Positions 1 to 8,531 of a stretch of DNA of 64,000 bases are shown in pieces. Made by a program: the position numbers and the translations under genes. Each line of letters begins with the position of its first letter. Within the stretch, counting starts at the first letter, position 1. The notes beneath the pieces were generated by a model. That model searched no databases. It worked only from the letters and a program-made list of their open reading frames with translations, and was not told where the DNA came from. This DNA is from Lysobacter sp. cf310 (GTDB taxonomy: Bacteria > Pseudomonadota > Gammaproteobacteria > Xanthomonadales > Xanthomonadaceae). The stretch covers positions 442,044 to 506,043 of the forward strand of contig NZ_FOSS01000001.1 in the NCBI RefSeq assembly GCF_900114355.1, given 5' to 3'.

Positions 1-3000
1 GCCGTACCGGTGTTGTTGGTCGTGGTCGGATCGTTCGTGGTCGAGGTCACCGTCGCGGTGTTGGCGTAGGTGCCCGTGGCGTTGACCGTTGCAGTGATCT
101 GCAGCGAGGTCGACGCACCGTTGGCCAGATTGCCGATGGTCCACACGCCGGTACCGGACACATAGGCGCCCGCCCCGTTGTCGGAAACGTAGGTGTAGCC
201 GTTCGGCAGCAAGTCAGCGACCGAGACGCCGGCCGAGGCCGACGGACCGTTATTGGTGACGGTCAGGGTAAACACAACATTCGTACCGACCGTCGGAGTC
301 GCATTGTCCACCGACTTCGCCATGACCAGATCGGCCGAGGCGACCGGCGTCGTGGTGGCCGTGCCGGTGTTGTTGGTCGGAGTCGGATCGTTGGTCGTCG
401 ACGAAACGGTCGCGCTGTTGAGGTAAGTACCCGTGGCGTTGACCGTGGCGGTGATCTGCAGCGAGGTCGAGGCCGCGTTTGCGAGGCTGCCGATGGTCCA
501 CACACCGGTGCCGGAGACGTAAGCGCCCGCGCCGTTGTCGGAGACGTAGGTGTAGCCGTTCGGCAGCAGATCCGCGACCGACACCGCCGTCGCCGGCGAC
601 GGGCCGTTGTTGGTGACCGTCAGCGTGAACACGACATTCGTGCCCACGACCGGGTTCGCATTCGACACGCCCTTGACGATGGCGAGGTCGGCGGTCGGGA
701 CCGGGCCCGGCGTCGAGGTGCTGGTGTTGTTGCCCGGGGTCGGATCGTTGGTGGCCGAGGTCACCGTCGCGGTGTTCGCGTACGGGCCGGCGGCGTTGAC
801 GGTGACCACGATGTTCAGCGCGACGCTGGCGCCGTTGGCGAGGTTGCCGATGGTCCAGGCGCCGGTGCCCGGCACGTACGCGCCCGCGCTGTCGTCGGAC
901 ACGTAGGTGTAGCCGGCCGGCAGCAGGTCGGTCACCGACGCGCTGGCGGCGGCGGACGGACCGTTATTGGTGACGGTCAGGGTGAAGGTGACGCTGTCGC
1001 CGACGTTGGGGTTGGCGTTCGACACGCCCTTGACGATCGCCAGATCGGCCGAAGCCACCGGCGTCGGGGTCGAGGTCGAGGTGTTGTTGCCCGGGGTCGG
1101 ATCGGTCGTGGTCGAGCTGACCGTCGCCGTGTTGGCGTAGGTGCCGGTGGCGTTGACGGTGGCGGTGATCTGCAAGGAGACCGAAGCCGCGTCGGCCAGG
1201 TTGCCGATGGTCCACACGCCGGTGCCCGGCACGTAAGCGCCCGCGCCGTCGTCGGAGACGTAGGTGTAGCCGTTCGGCAGCAGATCGGCGACCGAGACCG
1301 CCGCCGCAGCCGACGGGCCGTTGTTGGTGACCGTCAGGGTGAACACGACGTTGCTGCCGACGACCGGAGTCGCGTTCGACACGCCCTTGACGATCGCCAG
1401 ATCGGCCTGCGCCACGATGGTGGTGCTGGCCGAGCTGCTGTCGTTGCCCGGGGTCGGGTCGATCGCGCCAGCCGGCACGGCCACCGTCGCGGTGTTGGTG
1501 ATCGCGCCCGGCGTGGTCGCGGTGCCGGTCACGGTGAAGGTGACGTAGCGGGTGTCGGCGCTGCTCGCCGCGCCGGTGTCGACCGGCAGGTCGACGTTGG
1601 TGTTTAGGTCGCCCGTGCCCGAGGGGCTGACGCAGACCGCACCGCCGGTGCCGACGCAGGTCCAGCTGACCGAGGTCAGGTTGGTCGGCACGGTGTCTTC
1701 GACGGTCGCGTTGGCGATGTCGCTGAGGCCGTTGTTCCAGACCTGGATCGTGTAGCTGACGGAGTCGCCCTGATTGACGGTCGCCGGGCCGGTCTTGCGG
1801 ATCGCCAGATCGGCCGAGGCGGTCGGAGTGGTGGTCTCGGTATCGGTGTTGTTGCCCGTGGTCGGATCGTTCGTGGTCGAGCTGACCGTGGCGCTGTTGA
1901 GGTAGGTGCCCGTCGCGTTCACGGTAGCCGCGATCTGCAACGAGGCACTGGCGCCATTGGCGAGGCTGCCGATGGTCCACACACCGGTACCGGACACGTA
2001 GGCGCCCGCACCGTTGTCGGAGACGTAGGTGTAGCCGCTGGGCAGCAGGTCGGCGACCGACACCGCCGCCGCCGCGGACGGACCGTTGTTGGTGACGGTC
2101 AGGGTGAAGACGACGTTGGCGCCCACGACCGGCGAGGCATTGTCGACCGACTTGGCCATGACCAGGTCGGCCGAAGCCACCGGCACCGGGGTCGAGGTCG
2201 ACGTGTTGTTGCCCGGGGTCGGATCGCCCGTGGTCGAGCTGACCGTGGCGGTATTGGCGTAGGTGCCGGCCGGATTGACGGTCGCGGTGATCTGCAGCGA
2301 AGCGGAGGCCGCGTTGGCCAGAGTACCGATGGTCCACACGCCGGTGCCCGGCACGTAGGCGCCCGCACCGTTGTCGGAGACGTAGGTGTAACCGCTGGGC
2401 AGCAGATCGGCGACGGCAACCGCCGCGGCAGCCGACGGACCGTTGTTGGTGACGGTCAGGGTGAAGACGACGTTGGTGCCGATGATCGGGGCTGCGTTGG
2501 ACACGCCCTTGGTGATCGACAGATCGGCCTGGGCCGCGATGTCGGTGCTGGCCGAGCTGCTGTTGTTGCCCGGGTTCGCGTCGTTGGAACCAGGCGGCGG
2601 CGCGACGGTCGCGGTGTTGGTGATCGTGCCCGGCGTGGTCGCCGTGCCGGTCACGGTGACGGTGACGAACACGCTGTTGGGCTCGCTCGCCACACCGGTG
2701 TCGAGCGGCAGGTTAGCGCTCAGGCTGATGTTGTTGCCCGTGCCGCTGGGCGTGCCGCAGGTCGCGCCCGCACCGGTGCCCGCACAGGTCCAGCTGACGC
2801 CGGTCAGGTTGGCCGGGACGGTGTCGGTGATGCTCGCACCGGTCGCCACGCTGGGACCGTTGTTCCAGACGTAGATCTGGTAAGTGACGATACCGCCCTG
2901 ATTGACGTTCGCCGGGCCGGCCTTGCTGACCGCCACGTCGGTGGACGCCACCGGTGCCGGGGTCGAGGTCGAGGTGTTGTTGCCCGGGGTCGGGTCGCCC

Positions 3001-6000
3001 GTGGTCGAGCTGACCGTGGCGGTATTGGCGTAGGTGCCGGCCGGATTGACGGTCGCGGTGATCTGCAGCGAAGCGGAGGCCGCGTTGGCCAGAGTACCGA
3101 TGGTCCACACGCCGGTGCCCGGCACGTAGGCGCCCGCACCGTTGTCGGAGACGTAGGTGTAACCGCTGGGCAGCAGATCGGCGACGGCAACCGCCGCGGC
3201 GGCCGACGGACCGTTGTTGGTGACGGTCAGGGTGAAGGTGACGTTGCTACCCACCACCGGCGTGCTGTTCGACACGCCCTTGACGATGGACAGGTCGGCC
3301 GAAGCCACCGGCACCGGCGTCGAGGTGCTGGTGTTGTTGCTCGGGGTCGGGTCGTTGGTGGTCGAGCTGACCGTGGCCGTGTTGGCGTAAGGACCGGCCG
3401 CGCGCACGGTCGCGACGATCTGCAGCGAGGTGCTGGCGCCGTTGGCGAGCGCACCGATGGTCCAGGCGCCGGTACCGGGCACATAAGCGCCCGCGCCGTT
3501 GTCCGACACGTAGGTGTAGCCGTCCGGCAGCAGGTCGGCGACCGACACGGCTGCCGCGGCCGACGGGCCGTTGTTGGTGACCGTCAGGGTGAAGGTGACG
3601 TTGGTGCCCACGACCGGCGTGCTGTTCGACACGCCCTTGACGATGGACAGGTCGGCCGAAGCGACCGGAGTCGGCGTCGAGGTGCTGGTGTTGTTGCCCG
3701 GGGTCGGATCGTTGGAGGTCGAGGACACTGTCGCCGTATTGGCATAGGTGCCCGTCGCGCGCACGGTCGCGACGATCTGCAGCGAGGTCGATGCGGCGTT
3801 GGCCAGGTTGCCGATGGTCCACACGCCGGTGCCGGAGACGTAGGCGCCCGCGCCGTTGTCGGACACATAGGTGTAGCCGTTGGGCAGCAGGTCGGCGACC
3901 GACACGCCCGTTGCGGGCGACGGACCGTTATTGGTGACCGTCAAGGTGAAGGTGACGTTGGTCCCCACCGCCGGGGTGCTGTTGGACACGCCCTTGACGA
4001 TGGACAGGTCGGACGAGACCACCGGCACCGGCGTCGAAGTGCTGGTGTTGTTGCCCGGGGTCGGATCGGTGGTGGTCGAGCTGACCGTGGCCGTGTTGGC
4101 GTACGGACCCGTCGCGCGCACGGTCGCGACGATCTGCAACGAAGTGGAAGCGCCGTTGGCCAGGCTGCCGATGGTCCAAGCGCCGGTACCCGGCACGTAA
4201 GCACCCGCGCCGTTGTCCGACACGTAGGTGTAGCCGGCCGGCAGCAGGTCGGCGACGGAGACCGCGGCCGCGGCCGACGGACCGTTGTTGGTGACCGTCA
4301 GCGTGAAGGTGACATTGGTGCCCACGGCCGGCGCGCTGTTCGACACGCCCTTGACGATGGACAGGTCGGCCGAAGCCACCGGGGTCGGCGTCGAGGTGCT
4401 GGTGTTGTTGCCCGGGGTCGGATCGTTGGTCGTCGAGCTGACCGTGGCCGTGTTGGCGTACGGACCTGTCGCGCGCACGGTCGCGACGATCTGCAACGAA
4501 GTGGAAGCGCCGTTGGCCAGGCTGCCGACGGTCCAAGCGCCGGTACCCGGCACGTAAGCACCCGCGCCGTTGTCGGACACATAGGTGTAGCCGGCCGGCA
4601 GCAGATCGGCGACCGACACGGCGGCCGCGGCGGACGGGCCGCTGTTGGTGACCGTCAGGGTGAAGGTGACGTTGGTGCCCACGGCCGGCGTGCTGTTCGA
4701 CACGCCCTTGACGATGGACAGGTCGGCCGAAGCCACCGGGGTCGGCGTCGAGGTGCTGGTGTTGTTGCCCGGGGTCGGATCGGTGGTGGTCGAGCTGACC
4801 GTGGCCGTGTTGGCGTACGGACCGGTCGCGCGCACGGTCGCGACGATCTGCAGCGAAACGCTGGCGCCGTTGGCCAGGGAGCCGATGGTCCACACGCCGG
4901 TGCCGGACACGTAGGCGCCCGCGCCGTTGTCGGACACATAGGTGTAGCCGGCCGGCAGCAGGTCGGCGACGGAGACCGCGGCCGCGGCCGACGGACCGTT
5001 GTTGGTGACCGTCAGCGTGAAGGTGACGTTGGTGCCGACGATCGGCGCGCTGTTCGACACGCCCTTGGTGATCGCCAGATCCGCGAGCGCGACGATAGTG
5101 GTGTTCGCCGTGCTGCTGTTGTTGCCCGCGGTCGGATCGCTGGTGCCGGCCGGCGCCGCCACGTTGGCGGTGTTGGTGATCGCGCCCGGCGTGGTCGCCG
5201 TGCCAGTCACGGTGATGGTGACGAAGCTGGTGTCGGCCGACGTGGCCGCACCGGTATCGACCGGCAGGTTCGCGGTCAGGCTGATGCTGTTGCCGGTGCC
5301 GCTGGCCGCGCTGCAGGTCGAGCCCGCGCCGGTGCCGGCGCAGGTCCAGCTGACCGAGGTCAGGTTGGCCGGCACGGTGTCGGTGATGCTGGCGCCGGTG
5401 ACGGCGCTCGGGCCGTTGTTCCAGACGCGGATGGTGTAGCTGACCGCCCCGCCCTGGTTCGCGCTGGCGGTACCGGTCTTGTTGATCGCCAGATCGTTGA
5501 GCGCGGTGATCGTGGTGTTGGCGGCGCTGCTGTTGTTGCCCGGGGTCGGGTCGGAAGCACCCGCCGGCGCCGCAACGGTCGCCGTGTTGGTGATCGCGCC
5601 CGGAGTGGTCGCGGTGCCGGTGACGGTGATGGTGACGAAGCTGGTGTCGGCCGACGTCGCCGCACCGGTATCGACCGGCAGGTTCGCGGTCAGGCTGATG
5701 CTGTTGCCGGTGCCGCTGGCCGCGCTGCAGGTCGAGCCCGCGCCGGTGCCGGCACAGGTCCAGCTGACCGAAGTCAGGTTGGCCGGCACGGTGTCGGTGA
5801 TGGCCGCGCCGGTGGCCGCGCCAGGGCCGTTATTCCAAACGCGGATGGTGTAGCTGACCGCGCCGCCCTGATTGACGGTGGCGGTACCGGTCTTGCTGAT
5901 CGCCAGGTCGGTCAGCGCGGTGATCGTGGTGTTGGCGGTGCTGCTGTTGTTGCCCGGGGTCGGATCGGTGGCGCCGGCCGGCGCGGCGACCGTCGCGGTG

Positions 6001-6614
6001 TTGGCGATCGCGCCCGGCGTGGTCGCGGTGCCGGTGACGGTGACGGTGACGAAAGCGGTGTCCGGCGTGGTGGTCGCGCCGGTGTCGACCGGCAGGTTCG
6101 CGGTCAGGCTGATGTTGTTGCCGGTGCCGCTGGCCGCGCTGCAGGTCGAGCCCGCGCCGGTGCCGGCGCAGGTCCAGCTGACCGAGGTCAGGTTGGCCGG
6201 CACGGTGTCGGCGATGGTCGCGCCCAGCGAACTGCTGAGGCCGTTGTTCCAAACGCGGATGGTGTAAGTGACGGTGCCGCCCTGATTGACGGTGGCGGTG
6301 CCGGTCTTGCTGATCGCCAGGTCGGACGAGGCCGCCAGGGTGTTGGTATCGGTGGAAGAGCAGACGCCGGCGCTGAAGCTGCGGCCGGCGCCGGTGCACG
6401 AAGCGCCGCTGTTGGTGACGCCGCTGGGCGGCGAAATCGACGCGGTGTTGCTCAGCGACGGCGGGAAGACTTGCGCCAACGCCAGCGGGGCCGCGAGCAG
6501 CAGCATCGCGGCGAGCGCGATACGCGACACGGTCCGGGACAGACGCGTTCCGGCGCCCTCCTCGCGGCGGTTATGCAGCGGGCGAGCGAGCGGGCGGGTG
6601 TTGGCAGTCTTCAT
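1..6614 (-). CDS. Giant secreted DUF11-repeat protein, C-terminus outside window
   Basis: A minus-strand frame opens at an ATG (6612-6614) and has no stop down to base 1, so at least 2,204 codons are present and the end is missing. The N-terminus has a long arginine-rich n-region, then a hydrophobic run (LAAMLLLAAPLALAQ), which fits Sec export with cleavage near ALA/Q. Residues after about 100 are almost only DUF11-type beta-sandwich repeats rich in Thr, Asn, Val and Gly. I count 17 units of two kinds: about 138 residues (hallmarks TYTIRVWNNG and ADTVPANLTSVSWTC) and about 119 residues (hallmarks LTVTNNGPSAA and VWTIGNLA). DUF11 is common in large bacterial surface or secreted proteins; no enzymatic domain is visible. 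An adhesive or surface-layer role is inference. There is no clear Shine-Dalgarno sequence, and the upstream gene ends 18 nt away, so coupled translation is likely. Confidence 0.9.
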   Translation of the reverse strand, partial: MKTANTRPLARPLHNRREEGAGTRLSRTVSRIALAAMLLLAAPLALAQVFPPSLSNTASISPPSGVTNSGASCTGAGRSFSAGVCSSTDTNTLAASSDLAISKTGTATVNQGGTVTYTIRVWNNGLSSSLGATIADTVPANLTSVSWTCAGTGAGSTCSAASGTGNNISLTANLPVDTGATTTPDTAFVTVTVTGTATTPGAIANTATVAAPAGATDPTPGNNSSTANTTITALTDLAISKTGTATVNQGGAVSYTIRVWNNGPGAATGAAITDTVPANLTSVSWTCAGTGAGSTCSAASGTGNSISLTANLPVDTGAATSADTSFVTITVTGTATTPGAITNTATVAAPAGASDPTPGNNSSAANTTITALNDLAINKTGTASANQGGAVSYTIRVWNNGPSAVTGASITDTVPANLTSVSWTCAGTGAGSTCSAASGTGNSISLTANLPVDTGAATSADTSFVTITVTGTATTPGAITNTANVAAPAGTSDPTAGNNSSTANTTIVALADLAITKGVSNSAPIVGTNVTFTLTVTNNGPSAAAAVSVADLLPAGYTYVSDNGAGAYVSGTGVWTIGSLANGASVSLQIVATVRATGPYANTATVSSTTTDPTPGNNTSTSTPTPVASADLSIVKGVSNSTPAVGTNVTFTLTVTNSGPSAAAAVSVADLLPAGYTYVSDNGAGAYVPGTGAWTVGSLANGASTSLQIVATVRATGPYANTATVSSTTNDPTPGNNTSTSTPTPVASADLSIVKGVSNSAPAVGTNVTFTLTVTNNGPSAAAAVSVADLLPAGYTYVSDNGAGAYVPGTGAWTIGSLANGASTSLQIVATVRATGPYANTATVSSTTTDPTPGNNTSTSTPVPVVSSDLSIVKGVSNSTPAVGTNVTFTLTVTNNGPSPATGVSVADLLPNGYTYVSDNGAGAYVSGTGVWTIGNLANAASTSLQIVATVRATGTYANTATVSSTSNDPTPGNNTSTSTPTPVASADLSIVKGVSNSTPVVGTNVTFTLTVTNNGPSAAAAVSVADLLPDGYTYVSDNGAGAYVPGTGAWTIGALANGASTSLQIVATVRAAGPYANTATVSSTTNDPTPSNNTSTSTPVPVASADLSIVKGVSNSTPVVGSNVTFTLTVTNNGPSAAAAVAVADLLPSGYTYVSDNGAGAYVPGTGVWTIGTLANAASASLQITATVNPAGTYANTATVSSTTGDPTPGNNTSTSTPAPVASTDVAVSKAGPANVNQGGIVTYQIYVWNNGPSVATGASITDTVPANLTGVSWTCAGTGAGATCGTPSGTGNNISLSANLPLDTGVASEPNSVFVTVTVTGTATTPGTITNTATVAPPPGSNDANPGNNSSSASTDIAAQADLSITKGVSNAAPIIGTNVVFTLTVTNNGPSAAAAVAVADLLPSGYTYVSDNGAGAYVPGTGVWTIGTLANAASASLQITATVNPAGTYANTATVSSTTGDPTPGNNTSTSTPVPVASADLVMAKSVDNASPVVGANVVFTLTVTNNGPSAAAAVSVADLLPSGYTYVSDNGAGAYVSGTGVWTIGSLANGASASLQIAATVNATGTYLNSATVSSTTNDPTTGNNTDTETTTPTASADLAIRKTGPATVNQGDSVSYTIQVWNNGLSDIANATVEDTVPTNLTSVSWTCVGTGGAVCVSPSGTGDLNTNVDLPVDTGAASSADTRYVTFTVTGTATTPGAITNTATVAVPAGAIDPTPGNDSSSASTTIVAQADLAIVKGVSNATPVVGSNVVFTLTVTNNGPSAAAAVSVADLLPNGYTYVSDDGAGAYVPGTGVWTIGNLADAASVSLQITATVNATGTYANTATVSSTTTDPTPGNNTSTSTPTPVASADLAIVKGVSNANPNVGDSVTFTLTVTNNGPSAAASASVTDLLPAGYTYVSDDSAGAYVPGTGAWTIGNLANGASVALNIVVTVNAAGPYANTATVTSATNDPTPGNNTSTSTPGPVPTADLAIVKGVSNANPVVGTNVVFTLTVTNNGPSPATAVSVADLLPNGYTYVSDNGAGAYVSGTGVWTIGSLANAASTSLQITATVNATGTYLNSATVSSTTNDPTPTNNTGTATTTPVASADLVMAKSVDNATPTVGTNVVFTLTVTNNGPSASAGVSVADLLPNGYTYVSDNGAGAYVSGTGVWTIGNLANGASTSLQITATVNATGTYANTATVTSTTNDPTTTNNTGT
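241..6399 (-). repeat. Coding tandem repeat array: 357-bp (A) and about 414-bp (B) DUF11 units
   Basis: The motif encoding TNNGPS recurs at + strand positions 241, 598, 955, 1312, 2077, 2434, 3205, 3562, 3919, 4276, 4633 and 4990, exactly 357 bp apart inside each run (type A, 119 residues). The motif encoding VWNNG or its equivalent recurs near 1727, 2854, 5411, 5825 and 6239 (type B; 414 bp apart for the last three). In protein order the array is BBB-AAAAAA-B-AA-B-AAAA and continues past the window edge. Neighbouring units are nearly identical at nucleotide level, which suggests recent duplication or gene conversion. Confidence 0.9.
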
Positions 6615-6632
6615 GCGTAGGCCCAGACAGGG

Positions 6633-7964
6633 TCAGTAAGCGCCGGCGTTGGCGTTGAACGCCACCGGTACGGTGATGGTGGCCGTGCCGTTGGCAAGCA
6701 GGTTCACGGTGAGCGAAACGGTGTTGCCGCCGATGGCGCCGCCGTTGGCGACGCTGCAACTGGAACCCGCGCTGGCGGCGCAGCTCCACGGACCCGACAA
6801 GGTCGCGCCGGCAGGCAGCGTGTCGGCGATCTGTGCGGCGGTGATCGTCAGCGCGCCGAAGTTGCGCGCGACCAGCGTGTAGCTGGAGGTGCCGCCCGGC
6901 GTGTAGCTGGTGGCGACATCGCTCTTGGCGATCGTCAGATCGGACGCGGTCGCATTGACGAAGGTGCAAGTGATGTTCTGGTTGGCGCGGTAGTTGGCCG
7001 CGGCGATGGTCAGCGCGTTGCCGGCCAGCGACGAGGTCACCACGGCGTTGCTCTGATCGCGGCACGTCGCCGACTGCAGCGCGAAGCCGGTCACGGCGGT
7101 TTCGGTGACGCCGATCGCCGCGGCGTGATTGGTGATCGGAAACACCGCCGAGGTCTGCGGATTGAGCGTCGCGGTGTTGAGCGTCGGCGAGCCCACGCCA
7201 TTGGTGCCGGTGAAGGGGAAGCTGCCGGTGTTGGCCAAGGTCTGCTTGACGATGCGCAGGTCGGAACCGGCGATCGACCAGATCACTTCGAGGCCGTCGC
7301 CAGCGCTGCCGCCGCCCGGATCGATGGCCGAAACGGTGAAGGTCAGGCTGGTGATGCCGGTGCCGTCGAAGCGGATCGAACCGCAACCGGTGCCGTTGGC
7401 GGCGGTGGTGCTGCATTCGGTGCTGCCGGCGGCGACGCCGCCCGTGGTGCGCTGGAAGGTATTGCCGGTGACGGTGAAGACCGAGTTGCCGCTGAGCCGG
7501 GTCAGGCCGACGGTGCCGCCGGTGGACACGCTGCTGCTCAGGGTCCACAGCGAGGAGTTGTTCAGACCGCCCGAGGAACCGCCGATGCGGTCCATGTGCA
7601 AGACCGGGTTGTCCACGGCTTTGCTGAAGGTGACGGTGATGGTGTAGGTGTTGGGCGGGATCGTCATGACCAGCGCGTTGGCGCCGGCGACCGTGCCGGT
7701 ATAGGGGTTGTTCCAGAAGTTGGTGGTGTTGAAGGTGTCGTTGCCGTAGGGGCTGCCGCCACCGATCGCACCGGCCCAGTTCACCGTGACGCCCACGGCG
7801 GTCGCGTTGGCCGAATTGCCGGGGGTGGCCCAGGTGCCGGTGGTCGCGGCGGACACCGAACCGGCGACGAACAGCAAGGCCCACGACGCCAACAGCGCGA
7901 GCGAACGGAGGGTGCGGCGGGCGCTGTCGCGCGTTACGACGCAAGTAGGCATTGCTTCGGTCAT
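6633..7964 (-). CDS. Secreted DUF11-domain protein with SpaA/prealbumin-like region
   Basis: This reads as a 443-residue protein if the ATG at 7964 is used. That start gives a good signal peptide (LRSLALLASWALLFVAGSVSA, then ATTG). The frame stays open to 8216, but the extra residues are not signal-like. The first roughly 210 mature residues are Gly/Ser/Thr/Asn-rich beta structure without a family I can name. Then comes a region ending ITCTFVNAT, typical of the prealbumin-like fold. Last is one DUF11 unit (SDLTIAKSDVATSYTPGG onward) that stops abruptly at AFNANAGAY, where DUF11 units normally continue with an NTATV strand. The TGA stop is followed after 18 nt, in the same frame, by the giant DUF11 gene. 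The two probably form one transcript. Function is unknown; a surface protein is inferred. Confidence 0.75.
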   Translation of the reverse strand: MTEAMPTCVVTRDSARRTLRSLALLASWALLFVAGSVSAATTGTWATPGNSANATAVGVTVNWAGAIGGGSPYGNDTFNTTNFWNNPYTGTVAGANALVMTIPPNTYTITVTFSKAVDNPVLHMDRIGGSSGGLNNSSLWTLSSSVSTGGTVGLTRLSGNSVFTVTGNTFQRTTGGVAAGSTECSTTAANGTGCGSIRFDGTGITSLTFTVSAIDPGGGSAGDGLEVIWSIAGSDLRIVKQTLANTGSFPFTGTNGVGSPTLNTATLNPQTSAVFPITNHAAAIGVTETAVTGFALQSATCRDQSNAVVTSSLAGNALTIAAANYRANQNITCTFVNATASDLTIAKSDVATSYTPGGTSSYTLVARNFGALTITAAQIADTLPAGATLSGPWSCAASAGSSCSVANGGAIGGNTVSLTVNLLANGTATITVPVAFNANAGAY

Positions 7965-8208
7965 GAGATTTCTTGCGCTGCGCGCCATCGCGCCGACCGC
8001 GCCCGACTCCTGGTCGTGCGTGCTCGAGCTGCGTGACTTTGGTTGAAGCCCCCAGGTACCAAATAGGTACCCAACTTGTGCCAATGCCGTGCTCAGCCCT
8101 TTGCCTGAGCCCCGGTTCGCGCGGACGCAATTAGCGACCTTTCCCTGTATCCCCTTCCGCACTACGCGTCCCCGTCCGCCTTGGCTTCCGGGAGTACGTT
8201 GCAAATAG

Positions 8209-8224
8209 TGTGCCATCCATCACA
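8209..8224. promoter_or_regulatory. Candidate Clp/CRP-type site
   Basis: TGTGC-N6-TCACA matches the CRP/Clp consensus TGTGA-N6-TCACA at nine of ten positions. Clp is the global CRP-like regulator of Xanthomonas and Lysobacter. The site lies about 245 bp upstream of the proposed DUF11 start, so control of that operon is possible but unproven. Confidence 0.4.
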
Positions 8225-8311
8225 CAACACCTGCAACCAACCGCACACTAACGCTCAGATGGAATCCGCGACATGCGTGCCAGACCCACAGGTCAGATGC
8301 GGCCGTTGTAC

Positions 8312-8325
8312 GTCACTTTTGTGAC
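8312..8325. promoter_or_regulatory. Perfect palindrome GTCAC-TTTT-GTGAC
   Basis: Five-base arms flank a four-T spacer, in the A+T-rich control region about 207 bp before the ispB-like ATG. It could be an operator for a dimeric regulator; the stem is too short for a confident terminator. Confidence 0.35.
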
Positions 8326-8348
8326 CTATTGAATAGGGAAATCCCCCA

Positions 8349-8380
8349 TAAGCCACTGATTACGCAAAGTGCGTGGCTTA
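8349..8380. promoter_or_regulatory. Inverted repeat TAAGCCAC / GTGGCTTA
   Basis: Perfect 8-bp arms (8349-8356 and 8373-8380) are separated by 16 bp. A second small dyad (CACAC 8384-8388 with GTGTG 8396-8400) follows directly. The regulator is unknown. Confidence 0.35.
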
Positions 8381-8531
8381 AAACACACATACAAAGTGTG
8401 ATTTTCATGCGCAATTGCCACGACGGGCCCGACGCCGGGGGCGCCGGCTCCGCCGCCGCGGCGAAACGCCGAGGATTCGGCTGAACACGGCCGCGCCCTA
8501 TACTTTCCGTCCCCACTGCATCGGCCGTCCC

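Larger units (their letters stand above)
7965..8531. other. Divergent intergenic region between DUF11 operon and ispB-like gene
   Basis: This 567-bp stretch is clearly richer in A+T than its flanks from about 8200 to 8410. It holds no convincing gene on either strand. It contains several dyads (8209-8224, 8312-8325, 8349-8380 and 8384-8400) and so probably carries promoters and operators for both directions. I cannot assign -35/-10 boxes with confidence. Confidence 0.6.

Noticed and set aside
607-6267. Several plus-strand and out-of-frame minus-strand open frames of 60-460 codons across the DUF11 gene
   Set aside because: They recur with the 357-bp period and have Arg/His/Gln-rich or frame-shifted composition, so they are shadows of the repeat gene.
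1-6600. CRISPR-like periodicity
   Set aside because: The period is 357-414 bp, the repeats are coding and there are no short spacers.
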